Shown here piece by piece: positions 38,756 through 50,569 of a stretch of DNA of 64,000 nt. The position numbers and the translations under genes are program-made. The DNA is from Diabrotica undecimpunctata (Eukaryota > Arthropoda > Insecta > Coleoptera > Chrysomelidae), in contig NC_092809.1 in assembly GCF_040954645.1 (NCBI RefSeq), positions 80,379,435 to 80,443,434 of the forward strand. The letters run 5' to 3'. The notes beneath the pieces are model-generated. The model was not told the DNA's origin, ran no database searches, and worked only from the letters and a program-made list of their open reading frames with translations. Position 1 is the first letter of the stretch. Every line of letters starts with the position of its first letter.

Positions 38756-41695
38756 CTGTAGCCTGGTTTCAAAGATGGCCAACTCCATTTAGCAAAATTT
38801 TCAGTATAGGTAAAAAACTGTTTAAACTACTTCCCCACAATAGGTACAGTTGAATTTTTTTTTGTTGATTAATAATGATTTCCAGAGCATCTTGGAATAA
38901 TAATATTTATGCTTTTTACTGTAGTTAAAGGGATATTTAACGTTGAAATATGGAGTTGGCCGTGTTTGTAACCAACATGTGGAGATAGACGTTTTTGTCA
39001 CCAAAAATATTGCTGATGGTGTCGCTGATATCTTAAGTCAGCAGTAATATACTGAAGATTTTTTTGGTGAAAATAAAAAAAGTTGAAATATGTGTTACAA
39101 ATATTAATTTATTGGGCTAATACAATATTTGTCAATAAAATTTAAAAACCCGATCAATACACTAACTACAAAAGTTCTTTAGATACCTGCTTGATCGGTA
39201 GACAATATCTGAATCTTACAATAATTCTGAATCAAAAGTCCACTTCAACTTGGTTGACTTTCATGACTTCATCACAGTCTGCATTATTTAAGCACTCACA
39301 TTCACTAAGTGGATTTTCAGGCCATCATTTCATTATTGTTTATCACTTCGTGATACCATTTCACTCCATTTTTCACCATAATGTTTTTGTAATAAAACCC
39401 GCACGTCTTTAATTTTTAACGCATTCACTTTGACTCCAAGCGTAAGTTCAGTTGGGTTTATATTCGACACTTTTTTTCCTGGTCTCATGACACTCAAACT
39501 TGAATTAATTGGGAAACTATAGTTTTGTTCGCCACTGATAGTTACTGACTTTTGCTTCTTGGTCAGAATTAACTTTTTGACTTTTTGACAGATTTTTTGG
39601 GTCTTTAACACAGTTTTTAGCTTCTGACTTCCAATCTTGGTTGGTCCAGTCTTTTACTAAAAGCTTGACTGTCCCATGCTTACTAAATTCTGAATGATAC
39701 TCTTCAAGCTGCACAATTGTATCTCTTTTCTTTAAACTTCGTTCTATGCCACCAAAAATTCTATCACTAGGCATATATGAGTGACCTGTAACAGGAAACA
39801 CAAGCTCCACTGTAGTGATTGAAGTTTTAGTCCTGTGCAGCCAAGAAATGCACATCGTTAATACAATAGTATTCTTGTTTTGGCCTGGACACCCATCAGC
39901 TACCAACCTTAAGGTGTCTTTTCCTTCAAAGTAACCAGATTTAGATCTGCACTCAAGTTCTTCAAATACTGCAGAGGCTATTTCATTCGAAGACTTTTTC
40001 ATTTCATATTCGGCCCAAGAGTAAATTGATACATTTTCTTTGCGTAAAGCTTCGGTTCCAGTAGAACATCCAGAAACTATCGTCAGATTATAGCAGTATA
40101 ACTGTCTTGAATAGTACACACTCTGATCTGGGAGCTTTGGCAGAGGCATATTTTTTTGCATGTCGTACGACATTATAGCAACATTAGGTTCATCTTTTTT
40201 CAAAAGGTTAAAAAACCCTTTAGCACGGGTAGTGTGAACAGTGTATTCTGCTTTAAGCGTTTGCAATATTGCTTCATTTTTTTCAACTTTTTTAATTTTT
40301 TCTTTGTACTGAAGGCAGGTTAAACACACATCTGTCGAAGGCCTTTTAAAGCTAATGTTGAACCTAGTTACGAATATGTGTCGGAAAAACGACTATTTAA
40401 CTTTAAATTCATCAACAACGGATTCTTCGTACATCTTCCACATTTTAGAAATAGACAGGGTGGAATCAAGATAAATACGAGTACTCCTCGCTCTACTATA
40501 ATGTGATTCTGTGGCTTTAAACTGCTTTACAAAATGTATTACAGAATCAATTTTTTTCTGATATATGTTAGCCTTCCTATAACCACCTCGAGTTTCCACG
40601 GGGATGAGACATCCGTCTTTTTTAAATCTTGTGAAAACACCTTCAACTCTGTGTTTTGTGATTCCCAATACATTAATAAACGTGTTCCTACATATCTCTA
40701 ATCTATTTCCTGCTGTTGTTTCAATACAATATTGGTAGGTTACGCCTTTAATATGTCTTGATCCGTCTCCTGGTCTGGTTCTTTTTGGTTGTTCTGCTGT
40801 GCAATACTTAAGAATGAAAGCATCTTGGCTGGCTTTTGTCTTTTCAGAATAAAATGCACTATGAAACCTATTTATATCTTGCATCTTCAATAAACTGCAA
40901 TTTTTCTTCCCTCTGTGGCCACATGAAGGAGCATCAGGTAATCCCTTTGAACTGTACCTAAAACAAACATTGGATTCAAAACCAAAATACAAACTGTTTT
41001 ATGTCAGGGAAACTTATTTTATTCTAACATAAGTTAAAGAAAAATAAAAATAATGTGAAGTGTGAATAGGTTAGGCCTACTAGAAATTGTTCCATTTTCA
41101 CTCTAATAACTAGGCCTAGGCCTAAAGTAATAGTAATTTTAAATGAATGTTATTTACGTTTGTCTATTAGTTTATTCAATGTTAGGTTATGGTTTAATAC
41201 TAACCTCAAAATCTTCTGTTTGGCTCTTTTCCAATTTGAAGGATTTGGCAGTTTCTTTCTTCCTTTCAACAAAGGAGATTCTTTAACATTAGTTCCTTCA
41301 TTGTTATTTCTGCAGGTTTATTACAGTAATATCTTTTTAGTATATTAGTAAAACTTTAAAATACTGAACAATAAAACAACGCCAGTTACAACACACCAGA
41401 ATAGCTCAGTTCACTGCTGTCTTCTGTTACACCTGAGGCGGTGAGGTCACTTGACAGAATGAAGCCATTTGATAGGTGCTTTGTGGAGATGGCCGTTTTT
41501 GTCACCAACATATTTGAGAGCTGGCCGATTTTGTAACCAAGGGTACTATTCAAAAGCAGTTTTAACATTGTTCTGGCCATTTTTGACACCAAAACTATTT
41601 AGATTTGGATTCCCCATGTTATTTTACACAAGAATCCGTCAATATCTGAATTTTCAAAAAAATGGAGTTTTTGGAGCTTTGAAACCAGGCTACAG
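38756..41695 (-). mobile_element. Second Sola-like DNA transposon, 2.94 kb, AAAT target duplication
   Basis: Ends CTGTAGCCTGGTTTCAAAG (left) and its inverted match (right) give a 19-bp perfect terminal repeat extended by ACTCCATTT. AAAT is duplicated at 38752-38755 and 41696-41699. Subterminal GTGGAGAT(A/G)GxCGTTTTTGTCACCAA-type repeats occur at both ends (about 38977-39002, 41481-41506 and related copies). The minus-strand transposase is diverged from that in the element at 19291, so the two are separate families. Confidence 0.85.
39333..40992 (-). pseudogene. Sola-like DDE transposase, two large pieces plus a short shifted tail
   Basis: 40992-40393 encodes GLPDAPSCGHRGKKNCSLLK, YCIETTAGNRLEICRNTFIN, GGYRKANIYQKKIDSVIHFV and ESHYSRARSTRIYLDSTLSI. 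The second ORF (40329-39517) holds MCLTCLQYKEKIKKVEKNEA, VAIMSYDMQKNMPLPKLPD (likely first catalytic Asp), RLVADGCPGQNKNTIVLTMC (second Asp) and FPVTGHSYMPSDRIFGGIER. A short C-terminal piece (39611-39333) is one frame off. Layout and motif spacing parallel the transposase at 20067-22451. Only a short gap and two shifts interrupt it. Confidence 0.75.
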
Positions 41696-41700
41696 AAATA

Positions 41701-41949
41701 ATTGTAGCTCTCATCTGATGAGGCCAATGAAAATTGGCGAAATATAATGGACTGTTGAACAAAGTACACTTGGCTTTCAATCAGCTTTTTACTTATTATA
41801 TTAAGTGCACTCGTAAGTGAATGGGATGTTTTCGGTCAATTTGGAGATAAAAAAGACAAGAGTTGTGCTACTTTATCTATTTAATGAAGACGTTTCAAGA
41901 CAATTTTTAAATTGACCGAAAACATCCCATTCACTTTCGAGTGCACTTT
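41701..41949 (+). ncRNA. Hammerhead-ribozyme-like core followed by a long hairpin (Penelope-type terminus)
   Basis: CTGATGA (41715-41721) is followed by a 6-bp stem GCCAAT/ATTGGC with a GAAA loop (41723-41738) and GAAA at 41739-41742: the conserved hammerhead core order with a proper stem II. Stem I has about 4 pairs and stem III is minimal, as reported for Penelope-encoded hammerheads. To the right, AAGTGCACTCGTAAGTGAAT (from about 41803) pairs with the inverse at about 41908-41949. Activity is not shown. The Penelope link is established knowledge; membership of this copy is inference. Confidence 0.6.
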
Positions 41950-41979
41950 TTTTATATTAAATTAAAGGGTCATATTCCT

Positions 41980-41981
<2 letters not shown>

Positions 41982-42018
<37 letters not shown>
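41982..42018. repeat. (AT)n tract, left of inverted solo LTR
   Basis: About 18 AT units ending exactly where the LTR unit starts with TGTTATG. Confidence 0.9.
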
Positions 42019-42022
<4 letters not shown>

Positions 42023-43342
42023 ATGTTTCTTCTTTCCCAACCAAAGAAAAATAAATAAAAAAAAATCCGTCGAAATAAAATTTTAAGATATCAATATAAA
42101 CAAATTGTATATAGTAATTTAAGATAAGATTTAGTGTAGATAAGAATAGAAATTTGTTTGGCAAACGACCTTTTTCCGTTTCAAAGAAAATTATAAAAAA
42201 ACCTTTGTTTAGAATTAGAAGACATTTTACCTGTAAGTTAATCTTTTCATTGTTTGTATAATCGAGTATTAAATGACCATATTCTAATCTTTTGATTATA
42301 ATGTATGTATAAATTGTGTATTGACAAAACCAATTTTAAAGTAAGCTATTTAGTTTTTCTCTGAAACCGAAATTAGGCTTTTCCAAAATCATGGTAAACA
42401 CAATTTGAGCTTTTGATTGGACGGTCGTTTTTAAATGGGAATTTGTGAGCCGATCATAAAAACGGGAGACGTCAGTTATAATTTGGTCATCGAAGGAAAC
42501 AGTCGTTTGTCTCAAGATAGGGTGTGAGGTGGATACCGGCATTGTGAAAAGAATTGAATAGTTTTGCAGAAGGAGATAGCAAGTAGATTGAAAGAGGTCC
42601 TTGTATCTACCGTTGGCATTTTGTGAAGATTTGTGAAAGTAGTTTTACGGCATCAAGTTGACAAAAGGAGGTCCTTGGGTCATTAATAAGTAGTTGAGTT
42701 TTTGGAGAAGTGCATCAGGTGTTTTTGGTTAGTGCAGCAGGTTTGCAGAGACGTTAGGAAGGAGCCTAGGTGCCAAAAAGGAGAGATCACATCGTTGAGG
42801 AGACTGGATTTTTCTGAGTATGTTCCAACATACAACTCAATAAGAAAATAAGCTGTAAGTGTTTTGTACCATTGAATTTTATATCTGTGAAGGATCGGTT
42901 TGACATCATGGTCATTAGCATTCAAATTTAAGAACTGAGGTTTTGTTAGGCTAATCAAAAGTTTAAAGTTTTGTTGTTTTCGTGTTTCAAGTAAAGAAAA
43001 ATTTAAGTAAAATTGGTTTTTACTTAATATAAATGTATGTAGATTTAAAATCTTATTATTATAAAAATTTGATTTATTTTCTTGTATGCTGATTGACAAG
43101 ATAACGACAGAATTTGATAATTGTTTTATTCGTTCATATAAAATAAAGAAACGTAAGATTTCGTAATATAATTTTTTTTTATTCTTATTCCTCTTTTCTA
43201 TCCCGATAAAAGACAACTAGAAAATTTTTGAATCCATCGAACACAGGTAATATAAGGATTTTATTTTACTTTTGATAACAAATAAGTTATATTTTTTTTA
43301 TTGGCTCAATAAACTAAGATTAAAGTCAAAATAAACAATCTT

Positions 43343-43346
<4 letters not shown>
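42019..43346. mobile_element. Solo LTR, copy 2, inverted relative to copy 1, in (AT)n
   Basis: 1328 bp running TGTTATGTTTC...CTTAACA. Its reverse complement follows the unit at 16759-18094 end to end: TTGTTTATTTT at the start, CTTAGTTTATTGAGCCAATA, GAACGAATAAAACAATTAT, CTCAACGATGTGATCTCTCC. Both borders are (AT)n. Small indels between the copies indicate independent insertions. No gag or pol was found. Confidence 0.78.

Positions 43347-43388
<42 letters not shown>
43347..43388. repeat. (AT)n tract between two LTR units
   Basis: 21 AT units, with the inverted solo LTR ending TTAACA on the left and another LTR starting TGAGATGATA on the right. Confidence 0.92.
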
Positions 43389-43390
<2 letters not shown>

Positions 43391-44829
43391 AGATGATATT
43401 AAATATAGGAGAAACAAAGGTAGTGTTTAAAGAAATAATTTGTAAGTTATATACTAAAGAATATTATAAAAAGTATTTATATGAGGGCATTCTTAATAAA
43501 TTAACATAATAATAAGTTTAAAAAGTTTTTTGATTTTGCAATGTATTTGTTTATTTTCATAATTATGATATTGTAAATATGTTTGAATACGCCATCTTTG
43601 TATGCAACCAAGTATACACTGAAGTGAATTTAGTGGTAGGAACTTTTGTGTATGATTATGGAGTCAAAATAGTGTCATTTATTAATTTAAAATGTTTAAT
43701 TTATATTTTGATCTGAAAAGCCTAAATTTCCATAAAATTCCATCTTTGTAGGCAACCAAGTATACACTGAAGTGAATTTAGTGGTAGGAACTTTTGTGTA
43801 TGATTATGGAGTCAAAATAGTGTCATTTATTAATTTAAAATGTTTAATTTATATTTTGATCTGAAAAGCCTAAATTTCCATAAAATTCTCGATAGAATTT
43901 TAGTTATAATAGTAATTTTCTAGATACAATAGAAAAGAGTTATCTAGAAATATAAAATAAGACGTCAATAGAAAGAATTTAACCTTTGTTCGCAGTAGAA
44001 TCTTCGCGAACATGGTAATGTCTATGAAATAGAAGGATTCGAATATATTTTCTTTCAAGAATATTCGTGAACATTAAAATGATATAAATACCATGTGATT
44101 TGGATTCAAAATGGTCAGTTAGTCAGTAAGTTCAGTATAGGAGTCAGTATTTTCAATATAGTCAATTAGTATAGTCGTTCAGTATATTAGATGAAGATTA
44201 AGAAATAGAATTAAGAGAGTAGTATTAAGATTAAAAATTATATTATGTATATGGTGATTGGAGATTGGAAGAGAAAAAAAGATTATTAGAAAGGAGAATA
44301 AACAAAAAAGCAATAAGTATAAAGAATTAAGAATATTTACCGATTTATAAATACTATTAAGAAGAAAATATTTTAAAATGGTGGAAGCTGATAATTGAAA
44401 CATTGTGGTGTCTTTGGCAATGCAAGTTTACAAAAAGAAGGATAACCGAAGCTGACAACGAAGACATTGAGTGGTGATTAAAATATTTATTTTGGAAAAC
44501 AGTTTCATTTAGGCATTCAGTGACAGAAAGGTGCCAAATTTTGTTAATATAATTTCAAAGAATTTCAATTTAAAGATAGTTTGTTTTAAATTTACATTGT
44601 CTATATAATTTAATTAGTGTCATAAGAATTTCAATTTAAAGATAGTTTGTTTTAAATTTACATTGTCTATATTAGATATATATGTGTGTTTCATAATAAT
44701 TATAATAAAGATAATTTCAAAAAGTGCTTACAAACTAATTCTTTGAGAACCGCGATAAAAACCCTATATTTATGTTATTTAAAAACACTCATTGCTCATA
44801 AAACTATACACAAACAAAACATCATAACA
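43389..44829 (+). repeat. 5' LTR of a third LTR element family
   Basis: The unit starts TGAGATGATATT directly after (AT)n and ends CATCATAACA before a primer-binding-like TGGCGCACACCGCGGGGC at 44833. It contains a tandem duplication of about 147 bp (43592-43740 and 43741-43888) and a shorter repeat of AATTTCAATTTAAAGATAGT (44564 and 44627). No 3' LTR lies in the window, so the element is 3'-truncated or its partner was lost. Confidence 0.65.
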
Positions 44830-44973
44830 ATTTGGCGCACACCGCGGGGCCCTCTATTTAAAAGAATTAGTTTGGGAAGATAAGTGCTCTCATATAATTA
44901 AATTAATTTTCATTAGAAAGAAAAAAATTATAGATTGTATTTTTAATTATATTTGAACAAGTAAAGTCTCAAA

Positions 44974-45594
44974 ATGTCTCAAGGAAAGAAAGGTACAAGA
45001 AGCAAAAAGAATGAAGAAGATGTGGAAGTAGAAACACAACCTGTACAAGAGGAGATTTTAGTTCAAGTTCCACAAGATACTGCAGAAATGAATCCAGAAA
45101 GAGAGGAAAATGTCAATATGGCAGCTTTGATGTCAATAATGATGCAGATGAACAAGACAATGGACAATGAACAAGAGAATACAAAAAAAATGGAAGAGAA
45201 TTCAAAAGAAGTCAAAGAAGACATGAAAAAAATGGAACAGAAAATGGAAGAGAATACGAAAAAAATAGAAGAGAATTATAGAAAATTAGAAAAGAAAATA
45301 GAAGATAATAATAATAAAATAGAAAAACAAATAGATAAAAAACTTGAAGCTGCAGAGAAAAAAGTAGCAAATGAAATAAAAAATATACGGCATGACTACA
45401 AGAAAAGGATAGAAAATGAGAGGACAGAAGTAAATAGGATTATTCAAGATAATAAGATAGATATAGAACAGAAAATAGAGTTGCAGAAATGTAACTTAGA
45501 AGTAAAAATTAACGAAGACAGGAGAAAGACAGAAGAAAAATTAGACGATATGCAACCAAATATCCAAATAAATAGTAGAATAGTCATCAAATAA
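44974..45594 (+). CDS. Coiled-coil Gag-like protein of the LTR element
   Basis: A 206-codon intact ORF starting MSQGKKGTRSKKNEEDVEVE, 145 bases after the LTR end. Residues about 55-200 are a long Lys/Glu-rich heptad region (QENTKKMEENSKEVKEDMKK, RKLEKKIEDNNNKIEKQI) with internal near-repeats of the MEEN-KK type. No zinc knuckle is present and pol is absent downstream. Position after LTR and primer site argues for a Gag N-terminal region rather than a host gene. Coiled-coil Gag N-termini are common in insect LTR elements, but the exact family is not known to me. Confidence 0.6.
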   Translation: MSQGKKGTRSKKNEEDVEVETQPVQEEILVQVPQDTAEMNPEREENVNMAALMSIMMQMNKTMDNEQENTKKMEENSKEVKEDMKKMEQKMEENTKKIEENYRKLEKKIEDNNNKIEKQIDKKLEAAEKKVANEIKNIRHDYKKRIENERTEVNRIIQDNKIDIEQKIELQKCNLEVKINEDRRKTEEKLDDMQPNIQINSRIVIK

Positions 45595-46189
45595 GAAATG
45601 TGGAACAGGGAATAGATGATATTTCACAAATGAGAAACATAGGGAGACTTAGGTGAGATAATTCAAAAACCTAGTAAATTAATATTATGATGTTATGAAG
45701 TGTTGTGATTATTTTAAACTATTAATGTTATTTTATATTTCATGTATTTAGATATTTTCTTTTGGTCGCTTGGTTCTTATAGAGTGGCCAATATGTTCAA
45801 TTGCAAATTAGTCCATTAATTTATAATATCACATTAATCTTAATTTCCGGACTTTGTATAGTTTCACCGTGTATAATTGTGAAACATATCGATTTGTAGC
45901 TTAATTACAGTTTGTTCATTTTCCTGTAAACTATAGATTGTCTAATATTTATTGAGGAAATGCCTGCAATCATTTTCTTGGTTCAAATTATATTTGCCAG
46001 CTTTCAAAAGTCAAAAGGTTTTTGTTCTATGCCGAGAGCAATACACTTATTTGATGAATCGTAGCATTTTAGTGAGTTTGTAAATATAGCTTCGGGACTA
46101 GTTTAGAACGCAGTCTATCATAAATTTTTACCTCAACAACAACTATAGTGTACCAATTCAGTAGCTGTCAATAAAACTATATTATACTC

Positions 46190-48010
46190 CACGACTTTAA
46201 TTACATCCGAATTTGTCCAGACAGATTGGAAGACTAAAATTCACCTCCAAATACCTTGTGAAAACAATATCGAAACGGAAAATATCACAATTAACCTCGG
46301 CCTATTCCAAGGAGACTCGCTGAGTCCATTGCGGTTCTGTCTAGCGATGAACACACTATCCCAGCTGTTGAACTCCACTGACTCAGGTTTTAGCATTAAA
46401 AACAGAAATTCTGTATGTAGTCGCGAATCCTAATCATCTGTTGTATATGGATGATTTGAAACTAATGGCTTCCACTCGAAATCACTTAGATCAAATGCTA
46501 AAAACTGTAGAAACTTTCTCAAATGATATCAGTATGCAATTTGGGCTAGACATGTGTACTAAATATAGTCAAGGGAAAGGTTCAGCCTGGAGGATTGGAT
46601 ATGCAAAATGGTCAAAACATCGAGGTTATGGGCGAAAATGACATGTATAAATATCTAGAACTAAAGCAAGCGCGGAAAATTGACAATAAAGAAATGAAAA
46701 ATAGCTACTCGTTCAGATTTTAATAGTAAAAATTTAAGGCATTAAACATACGCATTTTCCACGCTTAACTACTCATTGGGGATTATTAAGTGGACTAAAA
46801 CGTATATATAAACTTTTCAGCGAAAAACACGAACACACCTCACAAAAGGCACAAATACACCATCCTCGAAGTGCAGTAGAAAGAACGACATTACCACGAT
46901 ATTTAGAAGGAAGAGGAGTTATGGATATAAGTTAGCAATTAGAAAAACAGATTACTGATTTAACAACTTATTTTCAGGTGAAGGCGGAGACATTTACTCT
47001 ACATCGCGCAATTTGTGCAGTAGATGATACAACACCGATCAAACTGAGGGAACCAGAAATGCGTATAAACCATCTTACTCAGAACTAAAAAATGCGCATC
47101 TGGATGGGTAAATCTATGCACGGGCAACATTTGACAGTTAGACAAGACTATTTCGACAATATAGCGTCGAACTATTGGTTGACATCAGGAAAGATGTTCC
47201 CTGAAACAGAAGGTTCATTACTTGCCATTCAGGATCAGGTAATACCAACCAAAATTTACTTGAAATATATCGTCACAGACCCTCAGGTCCAAAACGACAA
47301 ATATTGATATATATGTCAAGCCCAAGAAACCATTCAACACCTTACTAGAGGCTGCCAGACATTTGCTGCAACTGAAAATAAAGAACGGCATGACAGTAAG
47401 GAAGATCCTTCATCAAGAGATAGCTTTTAAACTGGGACTTCTACCTACAACCAAACCGTCTTCCATATTATCAATACGTTCCTGAGAGTATACTTGAGAA
47501 CTACGAGCTATACTGGGATCGCACTGTGCTCACAGACGAAACTGTAGCACATAATAGACAAGATCTCGTGCTAGTTAATAAACTAAAGAGACAAACAACA
47601 CTAATCGATGTGGCGATACCTAACAACAATAACCTGCGTATTAACTATAACGAAAAGATCGGCAAGTACAGAGATCTGGAAATACAAATAAGGAGACAAT
47701 GGAGAATGGAAAGTATCCAGACGATACCTATTATTACTATATAGAAAACATAAAAAAGCTGCGTCTAAACGAACATTTATATAAGATCATGCAGAAAGCT
47801 GTACTACTCTCGACGACCAGATGTGTACAAAAATGTTTGGGACATACTCCAGCATACCAAGTCACCTGGGGCTTGATAATACGGAAAGAGCCCCACCAGA
47901 GCTCAATCCTTTTGATACCGTAGGTATCTGAGATAAGTGAATTTTCCTCTTAGAGAGAGTGTGAGCCTTATGACTAAATCTGGATAATAATAATAACCTG
48001 TAGGAGTTTT
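46190..48010 (+). pseudogene. R4/R2-like LINE: RT and restriction-like endonuclease half
   Basis: LGLFQGDSLSPLRFCLAMNT (about 46295-46355) and HLLYMDDLKLMAS (catalytic YMDD at 46441-46452) are RT motifs. Further on come PRYLEGRGVMDIS, WLTSGKMFPETEGSLLAIQD and a CxxC/HxxxxC-like finger after about 47307 (CQAQETIQHLTRGCQ). The endonuclease-type block VAHNRQDLVLVNKLKRQTTL plus IDVAIPNNNN lies near 47560-47625, where the usual Pro-Asp reads Gln-Asp. Stops and shifts are frequent. A short AATAAT tail lies near 47985. The clade is inferred. Confidence 0.72.
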
Positions 48011-48059
48011 TATCAGTTCGTCTATCAGGGGAGGCCCCCGGCAAATGGGTGATACTGTG

Positions 48060-49372
48060 GGTATTTTAGCATTGATTCCCAGGGGGTAGCAGGGATACCT
48101 GCCGTAGAAGAAAAACTGATACCTGGCAGTAGGTATAAAATGCACACCCATGAATATAGATATTAATAAATAATTTATGTTTAGGGTCGCTGCCCGGGGA
48201 TCGCCAGGGCACGTCTGAAGCCGGCGCTGGACGTGACAACATGCGGGACGTCGGTGGCAGGGTGTTGACGAGGCGAGCCCCTGTCATACAATCAGCTACA
48301 GCCCGACAACAATAACCACCACAAGTGAGCCAAACTACAACAAGAGCTCCACTCACTGAAGGTGAGTTCAAAGGAGATCAACCGGCGAGAGAAGGATCAA
48401 CCGGCGTTCACTCAAGCGGGACGACCGAGCCAGAGCATGAAATGGACTGTGTGTCTATAAACGAAAATATTTTATGCTTCTATTACAACAAGGTGACGAA
48501 CCTTGCTCGAGAAACGATCGGCTATCGACGGCTATCTCTATGTCGAATTCTGCAGGGAGTACCCAGAGATTCAAGTATCTGAACAGCGAATTGCAGATCA
48601 ATACCGGGCAATTAATTATAAGAAATAATCTTATCCCGGAAACTAGACGCGATATCATCAGAAGCGAAGTCGAACGGGAGATTCATAACCAGTTATGGAT
48701 CAAGTCCCTAATCAAATCCCTAATGAGCAGATTCCTGAGCCTCTCATGCAATCAACCTGTTAATACGCGGCAGGATAACAACGAGTTGCACAATAGCAAA
48801 TGACAGGTGCCGTACAAGATTAATGGGACAAACCCACTTAGCACACCACCGCTACCGAAAATAAACTCTTGTACGAAACTAGGTGCGCTGTTAGAAATTA
48901 TGAACAGTGAAGTCCTACCCAATTATACCGTGAAGCCCATGCATTAGAATATTTGCATATGCTGATTTACTATGCAGCAACAGCAGTTGCTAATGTTATG
49001 GGCATTAAGATCAGAACACGACGGGATGCTAATATCGGAAGAACTGAAAACAGAATTGCACCCTGAGAAAAACGACTGATACAGAAAATTGAATTATTGT
49101 GCAGGGATATTGGACAAATTACGGAATACATCTGAGGAGTAAGAAGTTCAAAAGTAATTAAAAGAAGAAATAATTATGAACACTCCAAGACCCAACATGA
49201 TCCAGAAAACAACACAGCTCAACACTGCCTGGACAAGTTAAAACAAAAATTCTCCGTTTATTCAGGTCGCCTAAGGAGATACAAAGTTAGTAGCAACCGG
49301 AAATGCGACAATATATTTTTTGAGCATGCAGAGAAGGCTTTCTATAGGAAACTGAATTCCACTGTAGAAAAC
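48060..49372 (+). pseudogene. R4/R2-like LINE: 5' half, downstream of its own 3' half
   Basis: A G+C-richer segment (48180-48450) precedes 48474-48803, encoding STAISMSNSAGSTQRFKYLN, NNLIPETRRDIIRSEVERE and HNQLWIKSLIKSLMSRFLSL. It continues as NPLSTPPLPKINSCTKLGAL, LLEIMNSEVLPNY and, near 49180-49365, HDPENNTAQHCLDKLKQKFS and KAFYRKLNSTVEN in shifted frames. These are N-terminal parts of R4/R2-type proteins. Both halves are on the + strand, but the expected order is reversed, with a gap in the middle of the protein. Confidence 0.62.
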
Positions 49373-49543
49373 TGATTACTTCACTAAAATTAAAAACTTT
49401 TGAAATAAAATTAACTACCTGTCAGTTACAAACAAAATTTTTTGCCTAAAATAAGCTCATTTTAAACGAAAATACAATGTACTTTACTCTACTAGTGCTA
49501 CTATATAGCACTTCCGTATGTACGCGACATTTTTAAAATGGTT

Positions 49544-49572
49544 AGTACAAATTACGAAGCGTAATTTGTACT
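49544..49572. repeat. Short perfect hairpin
   Basis: AGTACAAATTACG-AAG-CGTAATTTGTACT has 13-bp arms and a 3-base spacer. It resembles the hairpin at 58003-58033 in design. Confidence 0.85.
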
Positions 49573-50313
49573 TTGTGCATGCTTGAGTCGCATCCGTTTA
49601 GAAAATCCACTACCTACACCATCTGACACTGTTAGCAGACATTCTACAACTAAGACAAGTGTTTCTTGTAATAGATAATGATGATTTTAAACACAGCGGA
49701 ATGAATCATCTACTTACCCATGTTCTTACTTATTTAGCCGGGGACAACGTTGTTTAACCGGGGAATGCAGTTACTTTATTATTTTTGCTAGCAATAAATA
49801 ATATAACACATGTTTTTGTATTGAGTGCAACGCTTTCATACAATAACTATGTAATATTATAAATATACATATTAACAAGCATTAATTTTACTGTATTTTA
49901 TCCATATTTAAATTTTACCTGTGTTTTCAACTATTCTGTGTAAATATTAGGTGAATGTCTTAGCATTGTAATGTAGCATGGTAATTTTTTATAGCTGTGA
50001 AACATACTATAATTAAAAAGTGAATAATTGTCATTTCAAAATAAGTTTGATAAGTCAATAAAAAATTATTTAAAATACTTAGAACTTCAATGGTTGATAT
50101 TTGATCACCAGTTAAGCAAAAAAGGTATATTTTCCGCAATAGAATGTGTATCTGTACAACATAATTTTAAAACACTGCCTGTTCTTTATGGATAACTAAT
50201 ATTTACGGGATTACAAAATTATAGTCAGATATTTATTAGTAAGTTGACGTAACTAACGTTTTCTTAATTATAATTATATAAAAAAACAAGAAATTAATAT
50301 ATTTATTTTTTAG

Positions 50314-50511
50314 AGGATCAAATGAAAAAGCACACTTTTCTATGTGAAGAGGCTATTAAAAACAGACAACCTCAGAAAATGGTTGATAATACGTCAGCCA
50401 TTGCCAGATTAGCAAATAGAGTACTATTAGTCGCAAAACAAGAAAGTGACAATTCGGAAGACCAAAACTTTATTACCAATCTGAACAGAGCTTCGGACTC
50501 ATTACAAAACG
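50314..50511 (+). CDS. Vinc: Vinculin, internal exon
   Basis: 198-bp exon after TTTTTTAG and before GTAAAA. It completes a Glu codon and encodes EDQMKKHTFLCEEAIKNRQP, QKMVDNTSAIARLANRVLLV and AKQESDNSEDQNFITNLNRA followed by SDSLQN, ending with one base of the next codon. SAIARLANRVLLVAKxExxNSED is a highly conserved part of vinculin head domain D4. The internal Met at 50322 is not a start; the frame enters from the upstream exon. Confidence 0.95.
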
Positions 50512-50569
50512 GTAAAAACAGAATTCTTGATTTATATTCTTTTATATATTTTTTTTTATATTTTTTTAG
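50512..50569 (+). other. Vinculin intron 3, 58 bp
   Basis: GTAAAAACAG to TTTTTTTAG in phase 1, very short and T-rich. It is in sharp contrast to the neighbouring 25-kb and over-13-kb introns, and free of inserted elements. Confidence 0.9.
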
